Source: Piscibacillus sp052246295 (GTDB lineage: Bacteria; Bacillota; Bacilli; Bacillales; Alkalibacillaceae). From it: a stretch of DNA of 64,000 bases. A program made the translations under genes and the position numbers. Positions within the stretch are counted from its first letter, which is position 1; the number at the start of each line of letters is the position of its first letter. The DNA lies in NCBI GenBank assembly GCA_052246295.1, contig JBQQCO010000010.1. One strand, given 5' to 3'. The notes below the pieces were generated by a model, which was given only the letters and a program-made list of their open reading frames with translations, had not been told where the DNA came from and made no database searches. Shown piece by piece: positions 9,244 to 17,797 of this stretch.

Positions 9244-9856
9244 TGATATGCTAAAATCAACAAACTTGCCTCAAAACCCAGAAAGAGCCACCCTTGAAGG
9301 TCGAAATAAATTTATGGGTTTTTGGTTTTTCCTTGGAGGAGAAACTGTACTATTCGCAAGTTTATTCGGTACGTATCTTGCTTTAAAGAATTCGACGGTC
9401 GATGGACCAGCAGCAAATGAAATTTTTGGTCTAGAACTTGTGTTCCTCATGACCATTATCTTATTAACTAGTTCATTGACAAGTGTTTATGCAATGTACC
9501 ATATGAAAAATAATGACCCTAAGAAAATGCAACTTTGGTTAGGTATTACTGTTGCTTTAGGTTTAGCATTCTTAGGATTGGAAATTTATGAGTTCTACCA
9601 TTACGTTCATGGATATGATTTTGGATATACAACATCAGCGTTCTCCTCAGCCTTCTATACATTAGTTGGTTTCCACGGAGCACACGTTGCCTTTGGTTTA
9701 GGTTGGATCATCTCATTAATGGTTCGTAACGCTAAACGTGGAATTAACCTTTACAATGCACCGAAGTTTTATATTGCCAGCTTATATTGGCACTTCATTG
9801 ACGTTGTATGGGTATTCATTTTCACAGTTGTATATCTAATGGGAAAGGTGGGCTAA
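9236..9856 (+). CDS. ctaE: Cytochrome caa3 oxidase subunit III
   Basis: Structural subunit of the caa3 oxidase, about five to seven membrane helices, 206 residues from ATG 9236 (MADDMLKS). Upstream in-frame ATGs at 9215 and 9227 are less likely, because the GGGGG ribosome site at 9222-9226 is nine bases before 9236 and too close to 9227. The start overlaps the ctaD stop (ATGGCTGA). The C-terminal YWHFIDVVWVFIF motif is typical of subunit III. Its TAA abuts the ctaF ATG. Confidence 0.94.
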   Translation: MADDMLKSTNLPQNPERATLEGRNKFMGFWFFLGGETVLFASLFGTYLALKNSTVDGPAANEIFGLELVFLMTIILLTSSLTSVYAMYHMKNNDPKKMQLWLGITVALGLAFLGLEIYEFYHYVHGYDFGYTTSAFSSAFYTLVGFHGAHVAFGLGWIISLMVRNAKRGINLYNAPKFYIASLYWHFIDVVWVFIFTVVYLMGKVG

Positions 9857-10186
9857 ATGATGGCAGGTAACACCAATTCCACAAATGAAAAACAAGAGTT
9901 TTATCGTAAAAAGCATAAAGAGGAAATGAAACATCATGTTCTAACATTTGCGATGATGATTGCATTCACATTAATTGCATTTGGCTTAGTAATCGCAGGA
10001 GTTAGTGCAATGTTCACTATTCCAATTATTCTTGTATTAGCTGCAGTGCAAGTATTATTCCAACTGTACTACTTCATGCACATGAACCAAGAAGGTCATG
10101 AGTTCCCTGCACTAATGATTTACTCTGGGATCTTTGCAGCTGTACTAACTGTATTAGCTTTAACTACTATTGTTTGGTGGGGCTAA
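9857..10186 (+). CDS. ctaF: Cytochrome caa3 oxidase subunit IV
   Basis: Small three-helix membrane subunit of the caa3 oxidase, 109 residues, with a charged N-terminus (YRKKHKEEMKHH) and the conserved QVLFQLYYFMHM segment. ATG 9857 directly follows the ctaE stop; ATG 9860 is also possible. A strong terminator follows at once, so the transcription unit ends here and ctaG, the next gene in B. subtilis, is displaced about 6 kb downstream. Confidence 0.93.
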   Translation: MMAGNTNSTNEKQEFYRKKHKEEMKHHVLTFAMMIAFTLIAFGLVIAGVSAMFTIPIILVLAAVQVLFQLYYFMHMNQEGHEFPALMIYSGIFAAVLTVLALTTIVWWG

Positions 10187-10198
10187 GCTTAAGAATTA

Positions 10199-10231
10199 AA
10201 AGCAAGCACAACTTTGTGCTTGCTTTTTTTA
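10199..10231 (+). terminator. Terminator of ctaBCDEF
   Basis: The perfect 10-bp stem AGCAAGCACA / TGTGCTTGCT (10201-10224) with loop ACTT is followed by seven T residues, 14 bases after the ctaF stop. Confidence 0.92.
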
Positions 10232-10318
10232 TGTTCATGAAGGACTTTTTACCTAATTTATTAAATTATAATTGTTCTAATCTTTGTATATTTATCATAT
10301 ATACTTGATTATTAGTAG

Positions 10319-10360
10319 AATTTTCAGTATATTAAGTTACACATAGTTTTGAAAATTAAT
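10319..10360. promoter_or_regulatory. CodY-box-like sites upstream of the peptide transporter
   Basis: AATTTTCAGTATATT (10319-10333) matches 13 of 15 positions of the CodY consensus AATTTTCWGAAAATT. A second related palindrome, AGTTTTGAAAATTA (10346-10359), lacks the two central bases. They lie 30-70 bases before the first gene of a peptide importer. That is a classic CodY target class in Bacillaceae, repressed when branched-chain amino acids and GTP are plentiful. Confidence 0.45.
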
Positions 10361-10389
10361 ACTTATTACATAATTTAGGGGGAGAACAT

Positions 10390-11406
10390 ATGGAAGATGT
10401 CGTACTAGAATTAAAAGATTTACATACACATTTCTTCACAGATAACGGTGAAGTCCCCGCTGTAGATGGTGTGAGTTTGAAATTACATAAAGGTGAAGTG
10501 GTTGGAATTGTAGGTGAGTCGGGGTCTGGTAAGAGTGTAACCTCTCTATCAGTTATGCAATTAATTCCAAAACCTCCTGGGAAAATAGTCAGTGGTGATA
10601 TTTTATTTAAAGGTAAGGATTTAACAAATTATAGTGAAAAACAAATGAGAAAAATTCGTGGCAATGAGATTGCTATGATTTTTCAGGAGCCTATGACATC
10701 CTTAGACCCACTTTTTACTATTGGAAATCAGATAGTTGAAGGAATAAGGCTTCATGAAAAAATCAGTAAACAAGATGCTAAGAAACGGGCAGTAAACATG
10801 CTTGAGCTAGTAGGAATTCCTAGAGCTGGTGAAGTAGTTGATGAGTTTCCTCACCAACTTTCAGGTGGTATGAGACAGAGGGTAATGATTGCAATGGCTA
10901 TGGCTCTTAACCCTGAAGTTTTAATCGCAGATGAGCCTACAACTGCACTAGATGTTACCATCCAAGCTCAAATTTTAGATTTAATGAGATTACTCAATAA
11001 AGAGAAAGAAACGTCAATTTTACTTATTACCCATGACTTAGGTGTTGTTTCTGAAATGTGTGATCGAGTCGTTGTGATGTACTCAGGTCAAGTTGTTGAA
11101 GAAGGAACAGTAAGAGAAATTATAAAGGATCCTCAGCATCCTTATACAAAAGGATTAATAAAATCATTGCCAAACCTACATAAGAAGGAACAAAAATTAT
11201 ATTCGATTCCAGGTACGGTAATGAAGCCAAAGAAAGATTTTGTAGGTTGTCGATTTGCTCCTAGGTGTGAATTTGCATTTGACCGTTGTTTTCAAGAAAG
11301 CCCTGAGTTATATTCCTTAGATAACTTTAGACATAGCAGGTGTTTCTTACATGATGAAGGGAAAGGGGTAGAAGAATTTGCAGACACCAATATTAGAAGT
11401 CAATAA
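10390..11406 (+). CDS. Dipeptide/oligopeptide ABC transporter ATP-binding protein (DppD/OppD/AppD type)
   Basis: First of two ATPases that power peptide import. It has 338 residues with Walker A GESGSGKS, signature LSGGMRQR, Walker B VLIADEPTTALD and the C-terminal oligopeptide/dipeptide extension with cysteines (CRFAPRCEFAFDRC), the position where relatives bind an iron-sulfur cluster. ATG 10390 follows AGGGGGAG. Gene order D-F-A-B-C matches the B. subtilis app operon, while the binding protein looks DppA-like, so I give no symbol. The cassette sits between ctaF and ctaG. Confidence 0.9.
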   Translation: MEDVVLELKDLHTHFFTDNGEVPAVDGVSLKLHKGEVVGIVGESGSGKSVTSLSVMQLIPKPPGKIVSGDILFKGKDLTNYSEKQMRKIRGNEIAMIFQEPMTSLDPLFTIGNQIVEGIRLHEKISKQDAKKRAVNMLELVGIPRAGEVVDEFPHQLSGGMRQRVMIAMAMALNPEVLIADEPTTALDVTIQAQILDLMRLLNKEKETSILLITHDLGVVSEMCDRVVVMYSGQVVEEGTVREIIKDPQHPYTKGLIKSLPNLHKKEQKLYSIPGTVMKPKKDFVGCRFAPRCEFAFDRCFQESPELYSLDNFRHSRCFLHDEGKGVEEFADTNIRSQ

Positions 11407-12346
11407 CTTAAAAAAATACTTTCCTGTTAAAGGTGGAGTGTTTGGCCGACAGGTTGGAGTTGTCAAAGCAGTTGATGACGTTTCATTTACCGTCAATCAA
11501 GGGGAGATTTTAGGTATTGTTGGCGAGTCAGGTTGTGGTAAATCAACAACTGGTAAAACTATATTAAGACTTATTGAGCCTACAGAAGGTGAAATTAAAT
11601 TTGAAGATCAAAACATAGCTAAACTTAGTGGGGAACAGGTGCGAAGGTTGAGAAAGGATATGCAAATTATTTTCCAAGATCCTTATGCATCTTTAAATCC
11701 TAGACATACGATTGAAAAAATCATTAGTGAGCCATTACTTGTACATAGTGATTTGACAAGTAAAGAGAGGAAAGAACGAATCAAAGAGTTATTAGAAGTT
11801 GTTGGTTTAAGAGCTGAGCACGCTTCAAGGTACCCACACCAATTTAGTGGTGGACAACGTCAAAGAATTGGAATTGCTCGAGCGCTAGCTAATAATCCTA
11901 AATTAATAATTTGTGATGAACCAGTATCAGCTCTAGATGTATCAGTTCAATCACAAATCTTAAATCTTATGGAGAGTCTGAGAGATGAGTTTAACCTGAC
12001 ATATATTTTTATTGCCCACGATTTAAGTGTTGTGAAACATATTAGTGATCGTGTTGGCGTAATGTATTTAGGTGGAATGGTGGAATTAGCGAATAAAGAT
12101 GAATTGTATGAGAATCCAATGCATCCATATACTCAAGCATTACTATCTGCTGTACCAGTTGCTGATCCTGATAATCGTCCGGATCGCGTTATATTAGAAG
12201 GGGATGTGCCAAGTCCTTCTGATCCACCATCTGGATGCCCATTTCATACTCGTTGTCCAATGGCAATGGATGTTTGTAAAGAAGTAAAACCTGAGTTTAG
12301 AGAAGCTAGGGATCAACATTTTGTTGCTTGTCACTTATACGACTAG
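11378..12346 (+). CDS. Dipeptide/oligopeptide ABC transporter ATP-binding protein (DppF/OppF/AppF type)
   Basis: Second ATPase of the importer, 322 residues. Walker A GESGCGKS, signature FSGGQRQR, Walker B LIICDEPVSALD and the C-terminal CPFHTRCPMAMDVC extension are present. The start is TTG 11378 (MQTPILEV), overlapping the preceding gene by 29 bases, with AAAGGGG nine bases upstream. No ATG is better placed. The overlap implies translational coupling of the two ATPases, which act as a heterodimer. Confidence 0.9.
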   Translation: MQTPILEVNNLKKYFPVKGGVFGRQVGVVKAVDDVSFTVNQGEILGIVGESGCGKSTTGKTILRLIEPTEGEIKFEDQNIAKLSGEQVRRLRKDMQIIFQDPYASLNPRHTIEKIISEPLLVHSDLTSKERKERIKELLEVVGLRAEHASRYPHQFSGGQRQRIGIARALANNPKLIICDEPVSALDVSVQSQILNLMESLRDEFNLTYIFIAHDLSVVKHISDRVGVMYLGGMVELANKDELYENPMHPYTQALLSAVPVADPDNRPDRVILEGDVPSPSDPPSGCPFHTRCPMAMDVCKEVKPEFREARDQHFVACHLYD

Positions 12347-12391
12347 TCACAAAATGTTATCTATATAATTAAAACATTAGGGGGTAAGGAA

Positions 12392-14080
12392 ATGAAGAAA
12401 TTCTCTTTTCTAATGACTTTGCTACTTGCACTTGTGTTAATGCTTGCTGCGTGTAGTGGAGACAGCTCTGAAGAACCTGAAGAAGATCCTGGTGAAGAAA
12501 CTGAACAGGAGAACAATGAAGGTTCTGAGGAAGAAGATGAAGAAGCAAGTGAAGGTGAAGGGGAAGATCAAGTTCTTGTATTCGCCCGCGGAGGTGACTC
12601 TGAGAGTTTAGACTTCGCAAGTACAACAGACGGTGAATCTTCACGTGTAACAAAACAAATTTATGAAAGTTTATTAGACTTTGATAAAGAAAGTTTTGAT
12701 ATTGTTCCAGGTCTAGCTCATGATTGGGACGTAAACGATGAAGGTACAGAATACACTTTCTATTTAGAAGAAGGCGTTAAGTTCCATGATGGAACAGACT
12801 TTAACGCAGATGCTGTAAAGACAAACTTCGAGCGTTGGGCTGACCCTGAGCATGAGTTTGCTTTTGCTGATGCTGATTATGTATATGCAATGTATGGCAT
12901 CATGTTCGGTGGTAAAAAAGGTGACGAAAGCCATGTAATTGAAGATATTGAAGTAGTGGATGACCATACAGTGACATTCCATTTAAAACGTCCATTAGGT
13001 TATTTCTTACAGAATATGGCGATGAGCTATTTTGCGATTACATCTCCAGCTGCATTAGAAGAGCATGGTGCTGAGATTAATGAAAACCCTGTAGGTACAG
13101 GTCCATTTAAATTTGTAAGTTGGGACCGTGATCAATCAATCGTATTAGAGAAGAACGAAGAATATTGGAAAGAAGGTTTACCTAAATTAGATCGTGTCAT
13201 TTTTGAAGTAATTCCTGAGAACTCATCTCGTTTAATGGCTTTACGTTCAGGTGACATTGATATCATGGATGGTTTAAATCCTGATGATGCTGCTGGTGTA
13301 GAATCTGATCCGGAAATTGACCTTTACACTCGTGCAGCTAACAACTTTGGGTATTTAGGTATGAACGTGGAAAAAGCTCCACTTGATGACAAGTTAGTAC
13401 GACAAGCTATTAACTATGCGGTTGACCGTGAGGCAATTGCAGAGGCGTTATATGCAGGGTATGCAACTCCTGGTGTGAACCCATTACCACCTGGATATTT
13501 AGGATACAATGATGAATTAGAAGGTTATGAGTATGACCCAGATAAAGCTATGGAATTATTAGAGGAAGCTGGTTATGGTGACGGTGTTGAAATTGAGTTA
13601 TGGACAATGCCTGTTGCAAGACCATATATGCCAGACCCAGAAACTGTAGCTGATATAATCCGTAACAACCTTGAACAGGTGGGTATTACAGCAGAGATCG
13701 TAAGAGAAGAGTGGGCTCCGTATTTACAGAAGACAGCTGACGGTGAACAACAATTGTTCATGTTAGGTTGGTCTGGCACAAATGGTGACCCTGATTACTT
13801 CTTAGGTAGCTTGTTACATTCTGATGGTATTGGTGGTAGTAACTATACTCGCTTTAGTAATGAAGAGGTAGATGAACTAATTGATCAAGCGAAAGTTGAA
13901 ACTGATCAAGATACTCGTGCTGAGTTATATAAAGAAGCACAAGCGATTATTCATGAAGAAGCGCCAATGGTTGTATTAGTACACTCTGAACCAGTATTAG
14001 CTGCTAGCAGCCGAGTTCAGAACTATGTACCGCATCCATCGACAAGCGAATCTCTAGCAGAAGTTGAATTAAGCGAATAA
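12392..14080 (+). CDS. Peptide-binding lipoprotein (SBP family 5, DppA-like)
   Basis: Extracellular receptor of the importer, 562 residues. The signal peptide ends in lipobox LAAC (C21). Residues about 22-56 are a linker composed mostly of Glu, Asp, Ser and Gly. The rest is a family-5 solute-binding protein with GTGPFKFVSWDRDQS, PLDDKLVRQAINYAVDRE and GWSGTNGDPDYFLGSLL, which resemble E. coli DppA more than OppA. ATG 12392 follows GGGGGTAAGGA. A hairpin follows the stop, probably giving more message for this gene than for the permeases. Confidence 0.92.
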   Translation: MKKFSFLMTLLLALVLMLAACSGDSSEEPEEDPGEETEQENNEGSEEEDEEASEGEGEDQVLVFARGGDSESLDFASTTDGESSRVTKQIYESLLDFDKESFDIVPGLAHDWDVNDEGTEYTFYLEEGVKFHDGTDFNADAVKTNFERWADPEHEFAFADADYVYAMYGIMFGGKKGDESHVIEDIEVVDDHTVTFHLKRPLGYFLQNMAMSYFAITSPAALEEHGAEINENPVGTGPFKFVSWDRDQSIVLEKNEEYWKEGLPKLDRVIFEVIPENSSRLMALRSGDIDIMDGLNPDDAAGVESDPEIDLYTRAANNFGYLGMNVEKAPLDDKLVRQAINYAVDREAIAEALYAGYATPGVNPLPPGYLGYNDELEGYEYDPDKAMELLEEAGYGDGVEIELWTMPVARPYMPDPETVADIIRNNLEQVGITAEIVREEWAPYLQKTADGEQQLFMLGWSGTNGDPDYFLGSLLHSDGIGGSNYTRFSNEEVDELIDQAKVETDQDTRAELYKEAQAIIHEEAPMVVLVHSEPVLAASSRVQNYVPHPSTSESLAEVELSE

Positions 14081-14088
14081 TCATAATG

Positions 14089-14123
14089 AGAGGGTAGTGG
14101 AGACGCCTCTGCTATCCTCTTTT
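14089..14123 (+). terminator. Intra-operon attenuating hairpin after the binding-protein gene
   Basis: A 15-bp stem, AGAGGGTAG...CTATCCTCT continued by GGAG/CCTC with G-T pairs and loop ACGC (14089-14120), is followed by only TTT. It lies between the binding-protein gene and the first permease, where such partial terminators usually raise receptor levels over membrane subunits. Confidence 0.65.
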
Positions 14124-14171
14124 ACATAGATTAAGAATTGCACCATAGGTCTAACAATGTGAGGTGAAAGA

Positions 14172-15173
14172 ATGCTTTCCTATACAATTAGAAGATTATT
14201 AATGTTGATACCAGTATTACTTGGAATGGCAATTATCACTTTCTCCATCGTACATTTAATTCCAGGTAACCCAGCACAAGTTATTTTAGGGGAATCAGCA
14301 ACTGAACAATCAATTAAAGACTTAGAAGAATCAATGGGATTGAATGAGCCTTATATTGTTCAGTTTGGGGTTTATATGTCGGAGTTATTACAAGGTGATT
14401 TAGGAACATCATTAAAAACGAAAGCAAGCATTAATAAAGAAATTGTTCCAAAATTGGCAGCCACATTTGAATTGACATTTTTTGCCATGATATTCGCGAT
14501 CGTAATTGGTGTAAATGCTGGTATTATCAGTGCTTGGAAACATAATTCCTGGTTTGACTTCTTTGCAATGTTATTTGCTTTAGTCGGTGTATCAATGCCT
14601 GTTTTCTGGTTAGCTCTTATGGAACAGTGGATTTTTGCACAAGAGCTTGGTTGGTTACCGGCACATGGAAGGCAAGATAGCCGTAATCCAATAGAACCAA
14701 TTACACATTTTTATGTTATTGATTCCATATTACATATGGATATGAAACATTTAGTCACATCATTAAAACATTTAGTGTTGCCGAGTATTGCTTTAGGTAC
14801 CATCCCTATGGCAATCATCGCGAGAATGACACGCTCCAGTATGTTAGAAGTTATGAGCTCAGATTATATTCGTACCATTCGCGCAAAAGGTTCAGGCCAA
14901 TTCTTAGTAATTTATAAACACGCGTTAAAAAACGCCACAATTCCCGTTTTAACGATTATTGGTTTACAGACAGGGGTCTTACTTGGTGGCGCAATTTTGA
15001 CTGAAACTATTTTCAGTTGGCCTGGAATTGGACGATATATCTATGAAGCGATCAGTTATCGTGATTATCCTGTTATTCAATCTGGAATATTAGTCGTAGC
15101 ATTTCTATTTGTCATTATCAATCTAATTGTCGATCTATTGTATGCATTCATAGATCCAAGAATTAAATATTAG
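14172..15173 (+). CDS. Peptide ABC transporter permease (DppB/OppB/AppB type)
   Basis: First membrane subunit of the importer, 333 residues, about six helices. The N-terminus (MLSYTIRRLLMLIPVLLGMAIITF) and the EAA loop region (YIRTIRAKGSGQFLVIYKHALKNA) are typical of the BPD_transp_1 family. ATG 14172 is preceded by GAGGTGAAAG. It starts 91 bases after the binding-protein gene, behind the attenuator hairpin, and lies 11 bases before the second permease. Confidence 0.92.
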   Translation: MLSYTIRRLLMLIPVLLGMAIITFSIVHLIPGNPAQVILGESATEQSIKDLEESMGLNEPYIVQFGVYMSELLQGDLGTSLKTKASINKEIVPKLAATFELTFFAMIFAIVIGVNAGIISAWKHNSWFDFFAMLFALVGVSMPVFWLALMEQWIFAQELGWLPAHGRQDSRNPIEPITHFYVIDSILHMDMKHLVTSLKHLVLPSIALGTIPMAIIARMTRSSMLEVMSSDYIRTIRAKGSGQFLVIYKHALKNATIPVLTIIGLQTGVLLGGAILTETIFSWPGIGRYIYEAISYRDYPVIQSGILVVAFLFVIINLIVDLLYAFIDPRIKY

Positions 15174-15184
15174 GGGGGATATAG

Positions 15185-16111
15185 ATGGTAACTGAAAAGA
15201 AGGACCAAGATAAAGTGGATATGCACCCTAATAAAGAAGGTTATAGTTATGATTCAGATGAGATTGCAGCTATCTCTCCTTGGAAAGATGCACTTAAGCG
15301 TTTAAGAAAAAATCGATTATCAATGGCTGGTTTATTCATTATCATTTTCTTTATATTAGTAGGCATTTTTGCACCTATATTAACATCACACGGGATTGAT
15401 GACCAAAACTTAGTAAACCGTCTACAACCGCCTTCAAGTGATTATTGGTTTGGCACGGATGATCGAGGTAGAGATATTTTTACTAGGATTGCCTACGGTG
15501 CACGTATATCACTAATGGTTGGATTTGTTGCCGTAACTGGTGCCATGATATTTGGATCATTACTTGGTATTATTGCTGGTTATTTTGGTAAATGGGTAGA
15601 TATGATTATTTCTAGAATTTTTGATATTATGTTAGCTTTTCCAAGCATTTTATTGGCTATTGCAATCGTTGCAATTTTAGGGCCATCTCTTCAAAATGCT
15701 CTTATCGCCATTTCGATTATTAACATTCCGATATTTGGACGTTTAGTTCGTTCAAGAGTACTTAGCTTACGTGAGGAAGAATTCGTGATGGCAGCAAAAG
15801 CTCAAGGATTAAAAAATGGAAGAATCATATTTCATCATATACTTCCTAATAGTTTAGCACCGATCATCGTTCAAGCAACATTAGGTTTTGGTACTGCTAT
15901 CCTAGAAGCTGCAGCGCTAGGGTTCTTAGGGTTAGGTGCACAACCACCAACACCTGAATGGGGCTACATGTTACAAAATGCTCGAGGCTTTATACAACTT
16001 GCACCTTGGACACTAATATTCCCAGGTATCTCAATTATGCTAGTTGTTTTAGGCTTTAACTTAATCGGTGATGGTTTAAGAGATGCATTAGATCCAAAAA
16101 TGAAAAGTTAA
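15185..16111 (+). CDS. Peptide ABC transporter permease (DppC/OppC/AppC type)
   Basis: Second membrane subunit of the importer, 308 residues. A cytoplasmic N-terminal extension of about 35 residues leads into the OppC N-terminal motif SPWKDALKRLRKNRLSMAG. Further on are FGTDDRGRDIFTRIAYGARISL, an EAA loop (FVMAAKAQGLKNGRIIFHHILPN) and GFLGLGAQPPTPEWG. ATG 15185 follows GGGGGGAT. It is the last gene of the cassette; a long hairpin follows. Confidence 0.92.
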   Translation: MVTEKKDQDKVDMHPNKEGYSYDSDEIAAISPWKDALKRLRKNRLSMAGLFIIIFFILVGIFAPILTSHGIDDQNLVNRLQPPSSDYWFGTDDRGRDIFTRIAYGARISLMVGFVAVTGAMIFGSLLGIIAGYFGKWVDMIISRIFDIMLAFPSILLAIAIVAILGPSLQNALIAISIINIPIFGRLVRSRVLSLREEEFVMAAKAQGLKNGRIIFHHILPNSLAPIIVQATLGFGTAILEAAALGFLGLGAQPPTPEWGYMLQNARGFIQLAPWTLIFPGISIMLVVLGFNLIGDGLRDALDPKMKS

Positions 16112-16189
16112 TAATCTATATTACAAAATGATTTTGAGACAGAGGATAAGAAATATTAACTGTTATTCGCGAAACATTTTGACACAGCT

Positions 16190-16243
16190 AAAAGAAGCTG
16201 TATGTTTAGGTATTAATTATGCCTAACATTCGGCTTCTTTTAA
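16190..16243 (+). terminator. Terminator of the peptide transporter operon
   Basis: The long imperfect hairpin AAAAGAAGC...GCTTCTTTT (16190-16241) has a second paired block, ATGTTTAGG/CCTAACAT, inside it. The right arm ends in T residues. It lies about 80 bases after the last permease. Confidence 0.75.
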
Positions 16244-16380
16244 GTTTATTAAATATTTTTCCCAAGCTCTTTTTTGTTTGTAATTTCAACAATTTTATTA
16301 ACGAACCTTAATTTAGTCGAGATATGAGTTTGTTTGTTGTATACTTATGGTTGAGATGAGTACCTTCGAGGTGATAAGTC

Positions 16381-17295
16381 ATGTGGGATAAAATACAAAT
16401 TTTTGGTTTTAGGGCACTATGGAGTCCTGAGATAATATTGATTACGTTTTTATTAGGACTGTTATACTTTCTTTTTACTGGTCCTTTAAAACATAAAGCT
16501 GGCCTTACGGAGGAACCTACAACAAAACAGAAAATTAATGTTTACACTGCGTTAATTTTGTTTTATGTCGTTAAAGGTTCTCCATTATATCTGTTATCAC
16601 ACATCGTGTTGATGGCTCATATGGTTCAAATGGCTGTGTTTTATTTAATGGTGCCACTTCTTTTAATTAAAGGATTACCAAAAGAATGGTGGAGAAAGTT
16701 ATTTAACGTACCTGTTATTAAAAACATATTGAACATTCTTACAAAGCCGTTAATTGCTGTATTATTCTTTAATACGACATTCTCTTTATACCATATACCT
16801 GTAATCTTGGATTTTTCTAAAACAAGCAATTTTGTCCATTGGTCCGTAACGTTATTTATACTTTTTGCGGCTTTCTGTTTCTGGTGGCCGTTAGTTACAC
16901 CATTAGACGAACAAGAATATCTAAAGCCTTTATATAAAATCTTTTATATATTCGGTAGCGGTATGCTAATCACACCTGCTTGTGCTCTAATCATTTTTGC
17001 TAGTGATCCATTATACGCAACATATTCAGAGCCAGATGCATTTGCCAAGGCGATGGCATTGTGTGTTCCGCCAGAGGTATTGCAAAATATGACTTTAGGT
17101 GGGCCACAATTATTCTTAAATATGCCACTAGTTTATGATCAGCAAGCAGCTGGGATTATTATGAAAGTATTACAAGAAGTTATCTATGGTGCCGTTTTAG
17201 CTAGAATTTTTTACAATTGGTACAACAAAGAAAATAGAGGAATCGACCCACTACCATCGCAGCAAAATTTAACGCCTAATTATGAAAGAGGTTGA
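16381..17295 (+). CDS. ctaG: Cytochrome c oxidase assembly protein CtaG
   Basis: Membrane protein required for active caa3 oxidase in B. subtilis, thought to help deliver copper. It has 304 residues and about seven to eight hydrophobic segments, with conserved histidines such as LSHIVLMAHMVQM. ATG 16381 follows GAGGTG. In B. subtilis it is the last gene of ctaBCDEFG; here a 6-kb peptide transporter cassette separates it from ctaF, so it needs its own promoter. A possible -10 TATACT lies at 16340-16345, with a weak -35. Its TGA lies six bases before the start of the next gene. Confidence 0.92.
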   Translation: MWDKIQIFGFRALWSPEIILITFLLGLLYFLFTGPLKHKAGLTEEPTTKQKINVYTALILFYVVKGSPLYLLSHIVLMAHMVQMAVFYLMVPLLLIKGLPKEWWRKLFNVPVIKNILNILTKPLIAVLFFNTTFSLYHIPVILDFSKTSNFVHWSVTLFILFAAFCFWWPLVTPLDEQEYLKPLYKIFYIFGSGMLITPACALIIFASDPLYATYSEPDAFAKAMALCVPPEVLQNMTLGGPQLFLNMPLVYDQQAAGIIMKVLQEVIYGAVLARIFYNWYNKENRGIDPLPSQQNLTPNYERG

Positions 17296-17300
17296 GGAGA

Positions 17301-17762
17301 ATGAATTTGCCACTTCTACCAACGATTAGTACATCGTTTATTGTTATCAGTGCTATTTTTATTGCAATTGGATGGATCTTAATTGCTAAGAATAAACGCA
17401 AAGAGCATAGAATAGTTATGATTACGGGTGCCGCTTTTGCTTTAGCGTTTTTCATTATTTATATGTCTAGAACCATTTTTGTAGGTAATACAAGCTTTGG
17501 TGGACCAGAAGATATGAAAATTTATTACACAGTCTTTTTAATTTTTCATATTTTCTTGGCGACAACTGGTGCTGTGTTTGGATTAGTAACATTAACACTT
17601 GCCTTTAAGCGTAACATTAAAAAACATCGAAAAATTGGACCTATCACAAGTATTATTTGGTTCTTTACAGCGATAACAGGTGTTGCCGTCTATTTACTTC
17701 TATACGTGTTATATGAAGGTGAACATGGACAAAATTTATTCCAAGCAATATTTGGGGTATAA
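17301..17762 (+). CDS. yozB: DUF420 membrane protein (YozB/CtaM-like oxidase assembly factor)
   Basis: Small four-helix membrane protein of the DUF420 family, 153 residues from ATG 17301 (MNLPLLPTISTSF). The staphylococcal relative CtaM is needed for aa3-type quinol oxidase activity, and YozB has been linked to oxidase assembly in Bacillus. Co-transcription with ctaG supports the same role here. The start is uncertain: GAGGAGA lies directly against ATG 17301, so TTG 17292 or TTG 17307 are possible. Confidence 0.8.
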   Translation: MNLPLLPTISTSFIVISAIFIAIGWILIAKNKRKEHRIVMITGAAFALAFFIIYMSRTIFVGNTSFGGPEDMKIYYTVFLIFHIFLATTGAVFGLVTLTLAFKRNIKKHRKIGPITSIIWFFTAITGVAVYLLLYVLYEGEHGQNLFQAIFGV

Positions 17763-17797
17763 AAAAGCGATCTGACATTGTCAGATCGCTTTTTTTA
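17761..17797. terminator. Bidirectional terminator after yozB
   Basis: The perfect stem GCGATCTGAC / GTCAGATCGC (17767-17789) is flanked by AAAAAA on the left and TTTTTTT on the right, serving both yozB and the convergent membrane protein gene. Confidence 0.92.
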
